A stretch of 7,998 bases of DNA, from assembly GCA_014378955.1 (NCBI GenBank), contig JACMMQ010000314.1, forward strand, positions 1-7,998, written 5' to 3'. The translations under genes and the position numbers were made by a program. Source of the DNA: Clostridia bacterium. Its GTDB lineage: Bacteria > Bacillota > Clostridia > SK-Y3 > JACMMQ01. Of this stretch, positions 5,723 through 7,998 are shown in pieces (position 1 is the stretch's first letter; every line of letters begins with the position of its first letter). The notes under the pieces are model-generated. The model saw only the letters and a program-made list of their open reading frames with translations, was not told where the DNA came from and did not search any database.

Positions 5723-6568
5723 ATGAGGGTATATTTAGAGGGCACTTGGGGTAAGGAAAATACACCAAGCGCTTTGTCGAAATCGACGTTTTATTATATT
5801 CAATCCATGGGACATTTTTATTGCGGAGAGCACTATGCTGTAGAACGGAAGGATTATAATACGTTTCTATTGGCGTATACAATAAAGGGTGAAGGTGTAT
5901 TGAAATACGCAGGACAGTGCTACACACTTGCCGAGGGAACTGTATTTTTGATAGATTGCACGCAGGAACATTTTTATGCCACAAACGGTAAAGAAAATTC
6001 TTGGGAATTTATTTACATTCACTTTAATGGCAGTGAGTCTAGAAGCTATGTTAAGCAAATCCATTTAAATGAAGGTCCTGTGTATACCGTACAACAAAAT
6101 AGTGTCATTCCTAAAACCATACAAAAAATTCATGCGCTCTATAACGGTTGGGCGGTCACGGCGGACATTCAATGCGCTTGTGCAATCATGGAGCTGTTAA
6201 CAGAATTATTGCTTATATCAAATTATAAGCAGCATCAAAATAACCATTGCTCGGACATTATTGTAAAAGCAATTGGCTTTATTGAAAGTCATTTTGAACA
6301 AACCATGACAATTGACGATATCAGTCATGCGCTTGGTATGAGCAAGTATCATTTTGCACGCATGTTTAAAAAACAAACGGGCTATAGTCCGCATGAATAT
6401 TTGATCGTAACGAGGCTGAATTATACAAAAGTGCTGCTTAAAACAACGGATGAAACAATATCAGAAATTGCTATAAAAACTGGTTTTGATAGTGCAAGCC
6501 ATTTTATCAAAATCTTTAAACAAAAAGAAGGTATAACGCCATTGAAATTTAGAAACTGTTGGCAATAA
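5723..6568 (+). CDS. AraC-family transcriptional regulator
   Basis: A 281-residue two-domain regulator. Residues about 20-115 form a cupin-like sensor domain of the AraC type, with GEGVLKYAGQCYTLAEGTVFLI (56-77) as the typical beta-barrel stretch and H83 nearby. Residues about 180-278 are the DNA-binding domain with two helix-turn-helix units. The first is around 197-217 (TIDDISHALGMSKYHFARMFKK) and leads into TGYSPHEYL. The second is around 246-266 (ISEIAIKTGFDSASHFIKIF) and leads into the usual EGITPLKFR. The start has AAGGAGG (5709-5715) seven bases upstream. It faces away from the UROD-like gene across a 134-base region containing two inverted 18-base sites, so I infer that it controls that gene and itself. 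The effector is probably a sugar or related small molecule, as for many cupin AraC members, but no residue seen here identifies it. Confidence 0.93.
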   Translation: MRVYLEGTWGKENTPSALSKSTFYYIQSMGHFYCGEHYAVERKDYNTFLLAYTIKGEGVLKYAGQCYTLAEGTVFLIDCTQEHFYATNGKENSWEFIYIHFNGSESRSYVKQIHLNEGPVYTVQQNSVIPKTIQKIHALYNGWAVTADIQCACAIMELLTELLLISNYKQHQNNHCSDIIVKAIGFIESHFEQTMTIDDISHALGMSKYHFARMFKKQTGYSPHEYLIVTRLNYTKVLLKTTDETISEIAIKTGFDSASHFIKIFKQKEGITPLKFRNCWQ

Positions 6569-6607
6569 AAATCCCCTATGCCATATAAGCGTAAGGGGAT
6601 TTTTTTT
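6569..6607. terminator. Bidirectional terminator between regulator and dipeptidase
   Basis: AAATCCCCT (6569-6577) pairs with AGGGGATTT (6594-6602). The stem continues inward as ATGC/GCGT with a bulged A, leaving a seven-base loop. The plus side ends in eight T (6600-6607) and the minus side in five. It starts directly after the regulator stop codon and 18 bases past the dipeptidase stop, serving both convergent genes. Confidence 0.9.
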
Positions 6608-6624
6608 GAGTCAATATTTAAATG

Positions 6625-7890
6625 CTATTTAGCCAATGAAACAATGGCTTGTGCAAAGATTTTGGTATTTAAAATTAAACTGTTAATGTTGATATATTCA
6701 TTGCATTCATGCATAGGTGCAATTTCACCTGGGAATACAGCGCCGAACGCAACAATGTTTGGCATGGTGCGTGCGTACGTGCCACCACCAATGGCAATGG
6801 GTTCACCTTGCAACCCTGTCATATCGGTATATACCTGCATAAGCGTTTGCACGAGTGGGTGCGATTTGGGTACATACAATGGGGTGTGGTGGTGTAAAAT
6901 TGTTACGGTAAAGCCAAAGGGTGCAAGCTTGTTTTCAATTTGCTTTAGCAGGGCATCACTATCACAGGTCACGGGGTAGCGAATGTCAACCGTTAATGAG
7001 GCGGTATGTGCGTCTACCGTGGCGATGGCAGGGTTGTAGGTCAAGCTGCCTGAAACCTCATCTTGCATTGCAATGCCCAGCCCTTCCGCATCTGAGGCAA
7101 TTTGCATGAGCGATAAAAAGGGGTGCGTGCACTTATCATGAAGCTGTTTGCAAAGCTTGACAAGGGCATTATCCCCAAGAGAAGGCTTGCTTGCATGTGC
7201 CGATTTGCCAATTGCTTCATAGGCTTGACCATCAAAAGCAGCCGTACATTTTGCAGGGACAATATTCGGTCGACTGCCAGCTGATAGCATAAGGGGTGGG
7301 GTGTTTGCAGGCAACGCACAATCAAAGCGACAGTGGTAAATACCCTTTTCAGCATGCGTAACAGGGTAGTCGGAATCGGGCGTAAAGCCAAGGGTGGGCA
7401 GCTCTTCGGTTTGCACATAGCGTGCCATACATGCTGAACCACTTTCCTCGTCACCGCCTAAAATCAGTCGTACACGCTTGCTAAGCTTTACGCCACTGTC
7501 CATGACAGCCTTCATCGCAAACAAAGATGAAACCGCAGGCCCTTTATCATCAATTGCCCCACGTCCGTAAATTTTGCCGTCATGCACCTCGCCGCCAAAC
7601 GGTGGGAAATCCCAACAGTCCCCTTCGGGTACGACATCAATATGAGCAAGAATGCCTACCATTTCACTGCCTTCGCCAAACTCAATATAGCCACAATAGC
7701 CATCAATATTTTTTGTGCGAAAGCCCATGCGCTCACCCGAGGTGAGCATGTAGGACAGTGCACTAGCTACACCAACGCCGAACGGCGCATTTTCTACGGG
7801 GGGCTGTTTGACGCTGCTTATACGTATAATCGCCTGTGTTTCGGCGATAATAGAAGCTTGCATTTGGTCTATCATTTGGTTTAAGGACAT
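6625..7890 (-). CDS. M20 family dipeptidase, PepV/Sapep type
   Basis: A cytoplasmic zinc-dependent dipeptidase of 421 residues. Members cleave dipeptides with unblocked N-termini, supplying amino acids. The metal and catalytic residues are all visible: HID at 83-85 (H83, D85), GRGAIDDKGP (109-118, bridging D114), GGDEESG (145-151, general base E148 and ligand E149), D172 in TPDSDYP, and H394 in APMHE. The lid and C-terminal features SAGSRPNIVPAK (203-214) and GGGTYARTMPN (368-378) are specific to the PepV/Sapep branch. It is about 50 residues shorter than the roughly 470-residue PepV, suggesting a smaller lid. The ATG at 7890 is chosen over one at 7950 because AGGAGG lies seven bases before it and the longer version would start inside the promoter. 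Base composition is clearly richer in G and C than the genes to its left. It appears to be monocistronic. Confidence 0.93.
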   Translation of the reverse strand: MSLNQMIDQMQASIIAETQAIIRISSVKQPPVENAPFGVGVASALSYMLTSGERMGFRTKNIDGYCGYIEFGEGSEMVGILAHIDVVPEGDCWDFPPFGGEVHDGKIYGRGAIDDKGPAVSSLFAMKAVMDSGVKLSKRVRLILGGDEESGSACMARYVQTEELPTLGFTPDSDYPVTHAEKGIYHCRFDCALPANTPPLMLSAGSRPNIVPAKCTAAFDGQAYEAIGKSAHASKPSLGDNALVKLCKQLHDKCTHPFLSLMQIASDAEGLGIAMQDEVSGSLTYNPAIATVDAHTASLTVDIRYPVTCDSDALLKQIENKLAPFGFTVTILHHHTPLYVPKSHPLVQTLMQVYTDMTGLQGEPIAIGGGTYARTMPNIVAFGAVFPGEIAPMHECNEYININSLILNTKIFAQAIVSLAK

Positions 7891-7897
7891 AAAATTG

Positions 7898-7903
7898 CCT
7901 CCT
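7898..7903 (-). promoter_or_regulatory. Ribosome binding site deciding the dipeptidase start
   Basis: A perfect AGGAGG on the minus strand lies seven bases before the ATG at 7890. The alternative ATG at 7950 would place its first codons across the predicted -35 and -10, so it is rejected. Confidence 0.85.
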
Positions 7904-7916
7904 GTAGAACTTTTTT

Positions 7917-7938
7917 CCATTATTTTATGTGATAATGG
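7917..7938. repeat. Operator-like dyad in the dipeptidase promoter
   Basis: CCATTAT (7917-7923) and ATAATGG (7932-7938) are perfect reverse complements around an eight-base spacer. Flanking T and A runs (7911-7916, 7942-7946) extend the symmetry after a short bulge. The dyad covers the -10 of the minus-strand promoter and touches the -35 of the plus-strand one. Confidence 0.4.
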
Positions 7939-7950
7939 TGGAAAAATCAA
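7922..7950 (-). promoter_or_regulatory. Promoter of the dipeptidase gene
   Basis: On the minus strand TTGATT (7950 to 7945, four matches of six) and TAAAAT (7927 to 7922, five of six) are separated by exactly 17 bases. The predicted start is near 7915, giving a short leader of about 25 bases carrying AGGAGG. Confidence 0.65.
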
Positions 7951-7967
7951 GACATATAGGATATAAT
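7939..7967 (+). promoter_or_regulatory. Promoter of a plus-strand gene beginning beyond the window
   Basis: A perfect TATAAT (7962-7967) follows a modest -35 (TGGAAA, 7939-7944) at 17 bases. The -35 lies within the spacer of the opposing dipeptidase promoter, so the two overlap. Confidence 0.5.
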
Positions 7968-7986
7968 AAAGAGAATTAATATTTTT

Positions 7987-7991
7987 GGAGG
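7987..7991 (+). promoter_or_regulatory. Ribosome binding site for the next gene, cut by the window edge
   Basis: GGAGG is followed by seven bases to the window end, which places an expected start codon at or just past the edge. No coding bases of that gene are visible. Confidence 0.6.
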
Positions 7992-7998
7992 AAATACG

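Noticed and set aside
6578..6979. 133-residue plus-strand open frame opposite the dipeptidase
   Set aside because: It starts inside the terminator stem, has no ribosome binding site, and lies antisense to a gene with a complete set of catalytic motifs.
7891..7950. Upstream ATG at 7950 for the dipeptidase
   Set aside because: It would add 20 unconserved residues encoded by the promoter itself. The ATG at 7890 has AGGAGG at ideal distance.

Overview
The window looks like a chromosomal stretch from a low-to-moderate GC Firmicute, most likely in the Clostridia. The evidence is strong AGGAGG-type ribosome binding sites, sigma-A-like promoters, a PepV/Sapep-type M20 dipeptidase, a TPR-linked family 2 glycosyltransferase, and a uroporphyrinogen-decarboxylase-like protein with an AraC regulator beside it. 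The species cannot be named from sequence alone.

Layout. (1) 1-1524, plus strand: the end of a TPR-like protein gene overlaps by 4 bases a glycosyltransferase with a C-terminal TPR region. The pair probably belongs to a surface or protein glycosylation locus extending to the left. (2) 1525-1634: a short convergent gap with no convincing terminator. (3) 1635-3958, minus strand: a two-gene operon encodes an ADP-ribosylglycohydrolase-family hydrolase followed 14 bases later by ribokinase. Its promoter is flanked by a perfect 10-base inverted repeat. (4) 3959-4466: 508 bases without a gene. They hold that promoter, a nested palindromic element (4177-4260) and the minus-strand terminator of the next gene. 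(5) 4467-5588, minus: a UROD/cobamide-methyltransferase-superfamily protein that is not HemE. (6) 5589-5722: a compact divergent control region with overlapping promoters and two inverted 18-base operator-like sites. (7) 5723-6568, plus: an AraC-family regulator, ended by a strong bidirectional terminator. (8) 6625-7890, minus: an M20 dipeptidase that is visibly more GC-rich than its neighbours. (9) 7891-7998: overlapping divergent promoters, one for the dipeptidase and one for a plus-strand gene starting just beyond the window.

How the genes may work together. The hydrolase and ribokinase fit a small catabolic unit in which a riboside-like compound is cleaved and the freed ribose phosphorylated. 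This is inference. The AraC regulator most likely controls its divergent UROD-like neighbour and itself through the paired sites. No transporter, corrinoid protein or transposase is visible. I see no CRISPR array, rRNA or tRNA. The most informative signals are regulatory architecture: the AraC/UROD operator pair, the inverted repeat around the hydrolase promoter, and the unexplained folded element at 4177-4260.
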